Below, piece after piece: positions 1 through 9,113 of a stretch of 38,276 nt of DNA. Under the pieces are notes generated by a model. The model made no database searches. It saw only the letters and a program-made list of their open reading frames with translations, and was not told where the DNA came from. The stretch comes from a bacterium (lineage in GTDB: Bacteria; Hydrothermota; UBA3073; JACQXS01): positions 1 to 38,276 of the forward strand of contig JAUVIV010000012.1 in NCBI GenBank assembly GCA_030592575.1, in the 5' to 3' direction. Within the stretch, counting starts at the first letter, position 1; every line of letters starts with the position of its first letter. The translations under genes and the position numbers were made by a program.

Positions 1-3000
1 GTTATATCATAAATTTTCAATGATACTTTACTCTTAACAGGTATTTGGTACTTTATGTTTGTCTTCTTAACAAATGGATTCGGGTAATTTTGTGAAAACT
101 TGAAAACCGTTGGCATTGCCAAATCTACTTTGTCTGTATTGTCAGTCTTTCTTCGTTAACTTGTGGAGATATTGACCCAGTATTAGAACAAAACAACAAA
201 TCACCTTCATGTCCTATGGAGCAATCTGTAAATGTAGCACTTGCTTCAGCTCCGAAGGTTTCCACTCGCCAGTACTGTTTTCCGTTTTCGCTACTTATTA
301 TAAATTGAGCAGAATCGGCAATCAAAGTACCATATACTTCAATCTCCGGAACGGTAGTATCTTGTCCACTATTCCGGTCATCTTGAGAGTTAAAATACAC
401 AGTCATCTCAGGATTAACAGTTAAAGTAACTCCTGGCGCTATAGTCGCATCTCCTGTAATATAGGTATTTGTTTGCCAATTTGCATTACAAGTTATAAGT
501 CCTGACTCAAGATGTGGAATTATTATATCCTTTGAGCTGCTTCGTATCTTATAAAAATCACTTACGGATTTTCCGTAAGTATATACAAAATGAAGTATTC
601 CCGGCCATCCGGAGATAGGTACAGGATCATTCGGTCCAATAGTTTTACGCTCTACTACTGCCTGTGGAAAACATTCGCCATAAATAGCTATTTGTGCTAT
701 ATCTTCACCATCACTCCATTTACTCCCAGTAAATTGAGACCAATAAATCACTCCGTATGGATTAGTTATTGTATGTTCCTGCCACAGAATTTGTGATCCA
801 TTCACAATTACAGGATGCTTGCTCTCTGTAGTAGTTTTGCTTATATTTACCTGCGTTCCCTGAGATGGAGTTCTATCAATTGGAAAGTGTATTTCTTGTA
901 TGTTTGAAGGTTCATCGCTTTCCCAAACAATATGTACATATTTTCTCGCCACATCTATACATGGATGTGAGCCACTGCCTAAATTATATGAACTTTGCCA
1001 CTGTCCACCAATCTTGGTTTTATAATAAATTGTTCCGTTATTGTTATATACTACATACAGATTATTGTTTTCATCAATATCCAAAGAAGGAGAGTATTCG
1101 GGTTCGGGTATTTCCTCAATCTGAGTTGGACCATAACTTGCAATTGTCTCCCATACTACATTTTCCGGTTCATCTACTTTAAATTCTCCATGCTCAAGTT
1201 TCCAATAATGCATAATTGGAGTATCACCAAATCTCTCAGATTCTGCTATTATATGAACTATATCGTTACTATCAACCATAATTGCAGGTGGCATGAATCT
1301 TGCAACTTGACCAGCAGATTTAGTAAGTATTGGAGTTGGAACAGGTTTTCCAACATAAAATAAAGTGCAAACCTGTGTATTATTTTTAATAAACGAAATA
1401 TTAGGGTCATTACGGCTATCAAGAGATAAAGCTGCGAAATCTCCCTTTCCAACAGTCCAGTCTTTATAAGGCCAGGTCTCTCCATTGTCTTCACTCATTG
1501 CATAGCGAATGCTGTCACCATCAGAAAACACAAGATGTAAATTTTTGTCTGAATCTAAAACAAGTTTTCGTTGGTTATTATAAGCAGTAGCTTCTGCTAT
1601 ATCACTCGTAAGCCAGCAAATTGAGAAATTACCATCACTTATATTTTCAGTATAATTATTTACTTCGGTACCGTCGTATGCTACTACTTTTATTCTGCAA
1701 TTATTGGAAGAAGCAAATCCTGACAGGTCTAAATCAGCAGAAAAATCATCTTCTAAAACTGAAGGATGAATGTCAAAAGCAGCAAATGGAGCACTCCAAT
1801 CAGTAGTTGTACCTTGATAATTTGTGGTAAAATAAAACTCAATTTTCTTGAGTCTCATATTATCTGCAGCATGGCACTTCACAGAATAAGTTTTTCCTAT
1901 TTCCCACTGCTCTCCACCATCTGGTGAAGTAACACTAACTATTGGAGAAGTATGGTCAACATAAAGATGTCCACTGTAGGTATTTAGGACATCCGCTGGA
2001 TATCCCGATAAGATACCATGTATCCAATATTTCCCTTCTGGTATTCCATTTACATTCCAGTTATATGAGCCGGATGATTGGTCATAAATTGGCTCGGAAT
2101 TGATTTGGATTCCATCATATCCTGTATTATCTGTATCATAATGTAAACTTACTATGTACTGAGTAGCACCTTGTATATATCCTCCCCACTTAATAATAAA
2201 CGATTCATCAGCAAAATCCTCCAACCCATCTGGCTGAGTAATTTCAAAAAAATCATAGACAGGAACTACTCTATAAGCATTAATTCTTCCATAACCAGTA
2301 TATTTATCCCATCCTGGAACACCAATATCATCTGCTGTACTACAAATTCGCTCTATTACTTGTGCTGGTGTATCCAAAGGATGTTTAGATAACCATAAAG
2401 CAGCAACTCCAGCAACCAAAGCAGCTGCAGGGCATGTTGAAGAAGGAAAATATCCATATTTATTATCAGGAACTGTGCAATCTATGTTTGTACCTGGCGC
2501 CATTATGTCTAACCAATCTCCATAAGTAGAGCCAGACCATCTTTGGTCATTTTCATCTGTCGCGCCAACAGAAAGAACCCAATCATAGACTGTAGGATAG
2601 AATGTATTGTCTTCCAAACCATTATTCCCTGCAGGTGCAATAATTAATACGTCATTATCTTCAGCATATTCACTCGCTTCTTTTATATCATCCCACTCAT
2701 ATCCATGACATGTGAGACCCACAAGAAGAATATCTACTCCTTCACCCACTGCAGTTTTCATATCTTCAGCAATATACTGATGATCTGTAGAAGTAGCTCT
2801 CATTGGCATTATTATGGTACTCCTGCTATTCCTTTGCCGTTATTTGTTACGGCTGCTGCTACCCCAGCCATTGCAGTGCCATGAGGGGTATCATATCCGG
2901 TTTCACCAGGCCAAGGCTCCATTATGACCTTGTCTTTTAAATCCTCATGATCACTATCTACGCCTTGGTCAATAATAGCAATTAAAATACCATCTCCTTT

Positions 3001-3657
3001 AGAAATTTCCCAAGCATCGGGACACTTTATCTTCGGGAGTGCCCATTGAGAAGAATAATATGGGTCATTAGGTTCAATACTTTTTGTACCTTTATCAGGA
3101 ACATTGGGCTTATGTGGTATAATTATATCTCGTGGTGCTTCAATACGGGCATTAGGTTCAGCATATATAACTATTGAATCCGGCAAAGATAGAAATAATT
3201 CCATTGCATAAAGCACATCTATAGTATCTGAAAACATAATTCGAAACCGCTGCAAGCCAGGTTTTACTACTTCAGGATCTAATGTATCTCCTAAACGAGA
3301 GACTTTGACAGTATCTCCTGGTCGTCTGAGATATCCTCTAACACTATTTACTTCTATTATTTTGAAGATTGAATCCAGAGGTTGATAATTAATTATCATA
3401 CTATCTAATGGCATTGTTACACATGGTGTTCTTTTCGTAGTACCGGGATTTTCTCTTGGAAATAGAAGTATTCCATCTGCTATTCTTACAATAATACAGC
3501 CTGGGATTAATTCTATTGTTCCCTTTTCATTCAAATTTCTTATCTCTTCTGCTTTCTGCATTATTTCCTGATGGTTTCGTTCACCAAATGCTAATCCCGA
3601 AAACAATCCGATAAAAACTCCTATCATTAATAAAAATGTTAAAGCTTTTTTACACAT
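1..3657 (-). pseudogene. Subtilisin-like (S8) surface protease, frame broken twice, runs off left edge
   Basis: Three pieces read as one large secreted protease. Piece 1 (3657-2812) has a signal peptide (about residues 1-25) and the S8 Asp (D230 in IIDQGVD) and His (H259 in HGTAMAGV) motifs. Piece 2 (2809-125) continues with the oxyanion-hole region AGNNG, then an Ig-like segment (SPDGGEQWEIG), a propeller-like stretch and a beta-helix-like tail. At the usual GTSMAAP motif it reads SSTCPAAA, so the catalytic Ser aligns with Cys (codon 2434-2432). Piece 3 (about 134-1) resumes in another frame with QNYPNPFVKK and SLKIYDIT, a type A sorting domain. The first break is two TAA codons at 2811-2806 with too few bases for the usual linker before IMPMR; the second lies near 128-155. 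A strong GGAGG precedes the start. Two frame breaks plus loss of the nucleophile suggest a decaying gene, but assembly errors could cause the breaks. Confidence 0.8.
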
Positions 3658-3683
3658 TTTTCCTCCTTTTTTCTGTTTTTATG

Positions 3684-3711
3684 AAAGTACCTTTCTTTTG
3701 ATTTATGTCAA
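3684..3711 (-). promoter_or_regulatory. Putative promoter of the protease gene
   Basis: On the minus strand a perfect TTGACA (3711-3706) is followed after 16 nt by TACTTT (3689-3684), upstream of the start at 3657 and its GGAGG site. The same TTGACA, 16-17 nt, TA-rich layout recurs upstream of several other genes in the window. Confidence 0.45.
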
Positions 3712-3722
3712 AAAGATTGTGG

Positions 3723-5222
3723 TTACAAAAGTATGTTTATATTTAGCTTGAAGCCATCAAAAGGATTAACCCATCGGCATACTCCACCGGAACAAACAAG
3801 ACCACCCTTTACTTTACCACCCCATACTTCAAAAAATATTTTAGAAGAAGGCTCAATTTTCACACCAATTCCATACCATTCTTTCCCAGGAGCATCTTCC
3901 AGTACTTCTTTGGAACGACAAGTATAATCTAAATACATTGCAAAAATATCATATATCGGAAACTCCACCAACAATCCGATATCAATAAATGGGATAATAC
4001 TGTCTATTGGACCACTTGTTGTCCATGCCGTTACTGTCGCATCTACTTTCTGCACAGAAAGAGTAGTTTCAATATTTTTGAAATTACCATGTACTTCACC
4101 TTTCCAGTCTTCTCGCTTATTAAAATGCGTATCAACTCCGTCAAGCAATAGAAATTTAAATAAGCCATAAAAATCCATAAACTCTGCTTTTAAATAATAT
4201 TCAATTATCTTTTTTACTTCTGTTGTATCCTTGTTTGTTATGCCTGAATGAGAAATACTTAGCATCAAATCTCCTATTGCTTTTTCTCCAGTTATTTGAA
4301 AACCAATCCCATTACGAGTTATTTTCTGTCCTTCATCTATCTGGTATCCACTTTGATTAAGAGTCGGCATCACATTATATCTATACCCTACACCTCCTAC
4401 ACTTAACGTATCGTAATTCATAAACTGAAGATTAAATCCATAGGTTCCAATGTAAGCATCTAAGCTTGAGTATATTCCTCGCCCATTTTTTTCTTCGTAT
4501 TTTTTAGGACTTCTATAAAACTTTCTACTCCAACCTGCTTTTTGAGCTACTTCAAGATACCATGAAATCCAATCATTGCGAAACTCAAAATCTATTCCAC
4601 CCAAATTTGTGTACAAAGTATCTTCCATTTTAATACGTAACCCTCTACCAGACAATGAAATACCATAATTAGATAATAAGGAAGTTGAAACATCAAACCC
4701 AAACAAGACATCAGATGTATCATTTAATACATTATAATTTTTCTGTAATCTATCAATTTCCCAAGGTACTCCCCAAATTTCTGACATTACAAAGCCCGGA
4801 AACTTTGTTTCAATCTTTATACCTTCAATCCGACGGTCTCTACCCGATGCATCCATAGGTTCCATTCCAATAATAAGCCCCTGCCCAAGAGTATAATAAA
4901 AATCTCCAAGTGTTGCAGAAATTTTATCACTTTCAAATCCTATATCTTTCCATGATATAACAGCAAGAGATGTATCCTTAAGGCCAAATTCCTGATTCAA
5001 CTTAGCAGTATATAAAAACTCAAAACCTCCCCTGAAATTGGATTCTGAGAATCCAACAGAAATCTTATCTTCCATAACCATCCCACTGTCATCTTTTACA
5101 CCACTCGATGCATACCAATCTCCATACTCAGTATCAATTGTTTTTCTGGCTCTAAACTCGACAGCTGAAGCTAAAATTGGAAAGATTAAAAGTACAAATA
5201 TAATTTTAAATCGTATAAACAT
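3723..5222 (-). CDS. Putative outer-membrane beta-barrel protein, function unknown
   Basis: A 499-residue protein with a clear signal peptide (hydrophobic residues 5-19, cleavage near ASA-VEF). The rest alternates short amphipathic strands with turns rich in Gly, Asp, Asn and aromatic residues, as in Bacteroidota-type barrels, and it ends in a hydrophobic strand (FKLNINILL). I do not recognise a catalytic motif. It lies 18 nt after the stop of the TlpA-like gene on the same strand, so the two are probably co-transcribed. No good Shine-Dalgarno precedes the ATG, consistent with reinitiation. It could be a porin-like channel or a secretion-associated barrel. The product class is inferred from strand pattern and signal peptide only. 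Confidence 0.6.
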   Translation of the reverse strand: MFIRFKIIFVLLIFPILASAVEFRARKTIDTEYGDWYASSGVKDDSGMVMEDKISVGFSESNFRGGFEFLYTAKLNQEFGLKDTSLAVISWKDIGFESDKISATLGDFYYTLGQGLIIGMEPMDASGRDRRIEGIKIETKFPGFVMSEIWGVPWEIDRLQKNYNVLNDTSDVLFGFDVSTSLLSNYGISLSGRGLRIKMEDTLYTNLGGIDFEFRNDWISWYLEVAQKAGWSRKFYRSPKKYEEKNGRGIYSSLDAYIGTYGFNLQFMNYDTLSVGGVGYRYNVMPTLNQSGYQIDEGQKITRNGIGFQITGEKAIGDLMLSISHSGITNKDTTEVKKIIEYYLKAEFMDFYGLFKFLLLDGVDTHFNKREDWKGEVHGNFKNIETTLSVQKVDATVTAWTTSGPIDSIIPFIDIGLLVEFPIYDIFAMYLDYTCRSKEVLEDAPGKEWYGIGVKIEPSSKIFFEVWGGKVKGGLVCSGGVCRWVNPFDGFKLNINILL

Positions 5223-5240
5223 ATAAGTAATAAATAAATT

Positions 5241-5753
5241 TTATTTTGATTTTGATTCCGACTCTTCTGATATTTTTGACTCTTTGGATGCTTCCGACTC
5301 TTCGGATGCTTCTGGCTCAAAAAGAGATTTGAGCTTCTCGAAAAGAATTTTTTCATGTTTCTTTTTAAATCCCATATGTTGATATAAGATTTCTCTCCCT
5401 TTACCTATAACAAAAAGATGAGGTATCGCCTGTACTTGAAGGAGCTTCATTGCTTTTTTATTGTTATCATAGAGAATTAAGAAATCCCATTTATGTGACT
5501 TAATAATGAGCGGTACTTTTTTGCGACTACGAGGTCCATCTTCATTAATACCGATAAAAGTCACACTATCAAATTCTTCACCCAGTTTTTTGAAAAAATC
5601 CAATGATTTCATACACGGTTTACACCATGTAGCCCAAAAATCAATAACTACCGGACCCTTCACAAGCAAGGAATCAAGCACTACTTCATTTTTATTTACA
5701 TCCTGAAGAGTAAAAGATGGAATTTGTGCAAGTATCAAGAAAAATAAAATCAT
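5241..5753 (-). CDS. TlpA/ResA-like thioredoxin-fold protein
   Basis: A 170-residue thiol-disulfide oxidoreductase of the TlpA/AhpC-TSA type. A short hydrophobic N-terminus (residues 1-9) is a likely export signal or anchor, so it should act in the periplasm. The entry strand IPSFTLQDVN is typical of TlpA. The active site is WCKPC (C44, C47) and the cis-Pro loop is QAIP (P111). The last 25 or so residues are a low-complexity Ser/Glu/Lys tail built from SEES/SKES units, not part of the fold. A GGAGGAGGGG stretch lies over 30 nt upstream with no start codon at normal spacing, so the true start is slightly uncertain. It sits between a barrel gene and the three TGA-containing paralogs, which makes a role in their thiol chemistry possible but unproven. 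Confidence 0.82.
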   Translation of the reverse strand: MILFFLILAQIPSFTLQDVNKNEVVLDSLLVKGPVVIDFWATWCKPCMKSLDFFKKLGEEFDSVTFIGINEDGPRSRKKVPLIIKSHKWDFLILYDNNKKAMKLLQVQAIPHLFVIGKGREILYQHMGFKKKHEKILFEKLKSLFEPEASEESEASKESKISEESESKSK

Positions 5754-5842
5754 AATTTTATTAGAGAAATAATTTTAGAAATTACTCCCCTCCTCCGATT
5801 AATATCTACAAATTTATAATTATCTTTAATAGTTCAACAAGT

Positions 5843-6682
5843 TTAAAAAACTATCATAACCTTTGTAAAAGAATAATCCGTATCTGTCTTTAGCCTGTAA
5901 AAATAAACCCCAGACTGCACAACTTCTTCCTCTGCATTTCTTCTATCCCAAACTGCTTTCTTTAATCCAATTTCCTGAGTACCATCCACAAGAACTTTCA
6001 CAAGTTTTCCTGTAATATCATATATTTTTAACTCTACATTCATTTTTTGCGAAAGAGTATAAGAAATAGCAGTCTCTTTCACAAAAGGATTCGGATAATT
6101 CTGCTCGAGAACCACTGTTTCAGAAGAAGATAATTCTGCTTCCTCAACTCCTGTCGGGGAAACTATTGCTCTTATGCAAATATCTCCATATAATACAGGA
6201 CTCGGAATCTCCCAACTACTTGAAGCATCTTTTTTAGTTACATTTCTGTTAGCATAACCAACACTTTCATCTGAAATCATCCATATACTACCTGACAGAC
6301 TTCCTACCGGAATTTGGAATACTACCCAAAAGTCAGTATCATAAGTTACGGTTGAAGTAATAGAAACTTCGTCCCATGCATCGTGAGTAGGCATATAAGA
6401 TGTTTCAAATCTAATTGTCCCTGGTTTTCCAGACTCATTATCATGTATAGATAAATAGCAGGTTTGAGATGAGCCCATACCTATATAAGAATATACCTTT
6501 CCCTTTAAAACTTGACAATCTTCCGATGGAGTGAACCTCACTCCATAATAAGCTCTTCACGTTTCTCACCCTTCATTTGCATAAAACCGTCCTGTAGGTC
6601 CATCATCATAGGAAAGTTCTTCATCAGCAAATAAAGAACAAGCTAAAAAGAGAAAAACAGGAAGAATCATTTTAAATCGCAT
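5843..6682 (-). CDS. Secreted sorting-domain protein, paralog C, with two in-frame TGA codons (UxxU)
   Basis: Reading from ATG at 6682, preceded by a GAGGGGG site, the frame encodes a signal peptide ending LFA-DEE, then YDDG, then NEG-TGA-E-T-TGA-RAYYG at residues 36-47. It continues uninterrupted to 279 residues. TGA codons are at 6568-6566 (39) and 6559-6557 (42). Downstream come VRFTP, Cys56 and Cys75, a beta-sandwich-like domain and a type A sorting domain (QNYPNPF, ELKIYDITGKLV, SGVYFYRL). The downstream part alone would begin at an internal GTG (6541) with no ribosome binding site and no export signal, which a sorting-domain protein needs. The two neighbouring paralogs have TGA in the same short stretch. 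Selenocysteine, another readthrough, or a nonsense-mutated gene are the options; function is unknown. Confidence 0.7.
6528..6544 (-). promoter_or_regulatory. SECIS-like hairpin in paralog C
   Basis: The minus strand reads GGAGTGA-GGT-TCACTCC, seven perfect base pairs closing a GGU loop. It starts 12 nt after the second in-frame TGA. Bacterial SECIS elements, such as E. coli fdhF as I recall it, are small hairpins with a G/U-containing loop about 11 nt past the UGA. The hairpin encodes the family motif VRFTP, so coincidence is possible. Confidence 0.4.
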
Positions 6683-6749
6683 ACTTTTACCCCCTCTTTT
6701 TAATAACACAACTCAAACAAAACCTACGATACAAAAATCGTCCAAGACT

Positions 6750-7598
6750 TCAAAAAACCACCATAACCTTTGTGATAGAAGCACCAACGCCAGTCTTTAA
6801 TCCGTAAAAATATACCCCGGAATGTACGGCTTTTCCTTTCTCGTCTTTTCTATCCCATGCAACTCTTTTCTGCCCGGATGATTGAATATCATTCACAAGA
6901 GTTCTTACAAGTTTACCCGCAACATCGTATATTTTCAATTCTACATTAGCTTTTCTTGGAAGTGTATAAGAAATATCGGTCTCGTTCACAAAAGGATTTG
7001 GATAATTCTGCTCAAGAACTACCTTTTCGTAAGGATACAACAACTCTTCTTCCTCAATTCCCGTATAAGATACTACAGCTCTTATACAAAGATCTCCAGA
7101 CAATTTACCGGGAACTTCCCAATCAGTCGTTGAAGTTCTTCTCGTCGTACCCCTAGTAGTATAATTTTCACCATTATCTGAAATCGCATATATCCTTAAA
7201 AGTGTAGTCGTTGTTGGTATCTTAATTACTATCCAGAAGTCAGCATCAAAATTCACCTCAGAAGTAATAACAATATCATCCCATGCATTGGCAGAGGGCA
7301 CATAAGTCGTACTAAATTGCAGTGTGCCTGGTTTTCCGGCTACATCATTATATATATAAAGATCACATGTTCCTGAACCTGTTAGTACATAAGAATATAC
7401 TTTTGCCTTTAAAACTTGACAATCACCTGTCGGAGTGAACCTCACCCCAAAATATGCCCTGGGACATCAGCCTCCGTTTGGATATGCCCAATGTGCAGTT
7501 CCATCATCATAATGAATCTCTTCCTCAGCAAAAAGAGAGAATGCAAAGAAGAAAACGAAAATAGCAAAAAACCATTTTAAACTTACATTACATTTCAT
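6750..7598 (-). CDS. Secreted sorting-domain protein, paralog B, with one in-frame TGA
   Basis: From ATG at 7598 (GGAGG about 10 nt upstream) the frame encodes a signal peptide ending SLFA-EEE, then YDDGTAHWAYPNGG, then TGA at 7469-7467 (codon 44), then CPRAYFGVRFTP. It continues to 282 residues. If TGA is read, the local sequence is GG-X-CPR, with Cys45 next to the recoded residue and Cys60 and Cys78 downstream. The C-terminus is a type A sorting domain (QNYPNPF, VELKIYDVAGKLV, SGVYFYGL). Residues before the TGA match paralog A in frame with many conservative changes, so both sides look like maintained protein-coding sequence. The export signal lies only upstream of the TGA. No enzymatic motif was recognised. 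Confidence 0.7.
7432..7448 (-). promoter_or_regulatory. SECIS-like hairpin in paralog B
   Basis: The minus strand reads GGGGTGA-GGT-TCACTCC: seven pairs (one G-U) and a GGU loop, starting 18 nt after the in-frame TGA. Relative to paralog C the only change (A to G in the 5' arm) keeps pairing as a wobble. Confidence 0.38.
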
Positions 7599-7619
7599 AA
7601 CCTTAACCTCCTCGTTACT

Positions 7620-7647
7620 TAACTATGTTATAACTCCAAAATGTCAA
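7620..7647 (-). promoter_or_regulatory. Putative promoter of paralog B
   Basis: Minus-strand TTGACA (7647-7642), a 16-nt spacer and TAGTTA (7625-7620) lie just upstream of the ribosome binding site and ATG at 7598. A homologous box lies upstream of paralog A. It supports the start used here, upstream of the in-frame TGA. Confidence 0.45.
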
Positions 7648-7694
7648 GTTTTTTATTTCAAACAAACCTTATGGTACAAAAATTGTCCAAAACC

Positions 7695-8546
7695 TCAGAA
7701 AACCACCATAACCTTTGTGACAGAAGCATCTACATCCGTTTTTAATCCGTAAAAATATACACCGGAATGTACAAGGGTTCCTTTTGCATCTTTTCTATCC
7801 CATGCAACTCTTTTTTGCCCGGACGATTGAATACCATCCACAAGAGTTCTTACAAGTTTACCCGCAACATCGTATATTTTCAATTCTACATTAGCTTTTC
7901 GTGGAAGTGTATAAGAAATATCAGTTTCACTCACAAAAGGATTTGGATGATTCTGCTCAAGAACTACTTTTTCGTAAGGATACAAAAGCTCTTCTTCCTC
8001 AATTCCCGTGTAAGATACTACAGCTCTGATACAAAGATCCCCTATCAAATTATAACCGGGAACTTCCCAATTAGTTACTGAAGTTCTTCTCGTTGCATTT
8101 CTGGTTGCATGATTTTCACTCTTATCTGAAAGCACCCATATTTCCTTACTCGTAGTTGTTCTTGGTATCTTAATTACTATCCAAAAGTCCTCACCAAAAA
8201 CTACCTCAGGAGTAATAGCAATATCATCCCATGCATAATCAGAGGGCACATAAGTTGTGCTGAATTGTAGTGTTCCTGGTTTTCCGAATACATCATTATA
8301 TATATAAAGATCGCACGTTCCTGAACCTATCGTTACATAAGAATATACCCTCGCCTTTAAAATTCGACAATCACCTGTCGGAGTGAACCTCACCCCATAA
8401 TACGGCCTGGGACATCATCCTCCATCTTGGTATGAATACCATGCAATTCCGTCATCGTAAGAAATCTCTTCCTCCGCAAAAAGAGAAAATGCAAAGAAGA
8501 AAGTAAAAATAGTAAAAAACCATCTTAAACTTACATTAAATTTCAC
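7695..8546 (-). CDS. Secreted sorting-domain protein, paralog A, with one in-frame TGA
   Basis: From a GTG start at 8546, preceded by AAGGAGATAGGATT, the frame encodes a signal peptide ending SLFA-EEE, then YDDG and YQDGG, then TGA at 8417-8415 (codon 44), then CPRPYYGVRFTP. It stays open to 283 residues. The codon position and the CPR following it are identical to paralog B. Cys45, Cys60 and Cys78 are conserved with B. The C-terminus has the sorting signature (QNHPNPF, VELKIYDVAGKLV, SGVYFYGL). With C and B it forms a tandem array probably anchored on the cell surface. Selenocysteine or another UGA reading is inferred, not shown; an inherited nonsense mutation is the alternative. Confidence 0.7.
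8380..8396 (-). promoter_or_regulatory. SECIS-like hairpin in paralog A
   Basis: Same hairpin as in paralog B (GGGGTGA-GGT-TCACTCC on the minus strand), beginning 18 nt after the in-frame TGA at 8417-8415. Because A and B are recent duplicates, this copy adds little independent support. Confidence 0.38.
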
Positions 8547-8566
8547 AATCCTATCTCCTTGTTACT

Positions 8567-8594
8567 TAATTATGTTATAACTACAAAATGTCAA
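8567..8594 (-). promoter_or_regulatory. Putative promoter of paralog A
   Basis: Minus-strand TTGACA (8594-8589), a 16-nt spacer and TAATTA (8572-8567), directly upstream of the ribosome binding site and GTG start at 8546. It is homologous to the box upstream of paralog B and was duplicated with the gene. Confidence 0.45.
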
Positions 8595-8625
8595 ATTTCT
8601 TATTCACTTCTCTTGATATGAAGAT

Positions 8626-9111
8626 TTATAGCATTTTTTTAATTTCCTCTATTATTTCCGGATGCTTATCCAAAGACTTTCTTTCAAGTAATATACTTAC
8701 TTCTGCTTTGTCCCCAGTATTCGTAGCTATAAATGCCCATATATTTACATCACATTTAGAAAAAATATTTAAAAGTTTTGCTGCAACTCCAGCTCGTTTT
8801 TGGAGATCAAAACCTCTAATAATCATAGTAATCAACTCCTCGATATAAAGACCCGGAAAAAGCAATCCCGTTGCTTCTATGTCTTTTGCAATTTGAGACA
8901 AAAAATGAGTTGTTTCAGGTAAATCTTCTTCTGCTATTTCTATAAGTATATCTGTTCTATCTTTTCCTGGAACACTAATTGTTATAAATGATTTTATATT
9001 TATATTTTTTGAAGCAAGAGTCTCGCAAATCTTAGCTCCTATACCTGGCTTGTTCAGTACTGATGACAATAAAATAAAAGGTGTTGCACTTTCTATTTTT
9101 ATTTCTACCAT
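8626..9111 (-). CDS. Tandem ACT-domain protein
   Basis: A 161-residue cytoplasmic protein made of two ACT-like regulatory domains: residues about 8-78 (LSSVLNKPGIGAKICETLASKNINIKS-type start) and about 85-160 (QKRAGVAAKLLNIFSKCDVNIWAF). The pattern matches the C-terminal regulatory pair of aspartate kinases, but there is no kinase domain. ACT domains usually bind amino acids, so a sensing or regulatory role is likely; the ligand cannot be told. The ATG follows the recG stop by only 2 nt, so it is probably translationally coupled to recG. It is the last gene of the minus-strand run from argS. Confidence 0.75.
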   Translation of the reverse strand: MVEIKIESATPFILLSSVLNKPGIGAKICETLASKNINIKSFITISVPGKDRTDILIEIAEEDLPETTHFLSQIAKDIEATGLLFPGLYIEELITMIIRGFDLQKRAGVAAKLLNIFSKCDVNIWAFIATNTGDKAEVSILLERKSLDKHPEIIEEIKKML

Positions 9112-9113
9112 AT

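Larger units (their letters stand above)
6709..8597 (-). repeat. Tandem gene duplication including upstream and downstream flanks
   Basis: Two adjacent units of about 940 nt are similar along their whole length. Each includes a promoter-like TTGACA box (7647-7642 and 8594-8589), a TAACTATGTTATAACT-like leader (7620-7635 and the matching stretch near 8566-8583), a complete gene, and the same 3' flank (ACAAAAAT-GTCCAA near 6730 and 7676). The third copy (5843-6682) is more diverged and lacks the promoter box. Paralogs A and B are therefore a recent duplication and C an older one. Confidence 0.75.

Noticed and set aside
7375-7425. TTGACA boxes on the plus strand inside the paralog genes
   Set aside because: They arise from the codons of the conserved CQVLK motif and have no gene downstream on that strand.
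6541-8393. Treating the three paralogs as short genes starting at the internal GTG before RFTP
   Set aside because: There is no ribosome binding site at these GTG codons and no signal peptide would be made, whereas full start signals and signal peptides lie upstream in the same frame.
5843-8546. Genome-wide reassignment of TGA to Trp or Gly
   Set aside because: exbB, both overlapping exbD junctions and the NHL lipoprotein end at TGA in tight ATGA/GTGA overlaps, and their lengths match their families, so TGA is a working stop.
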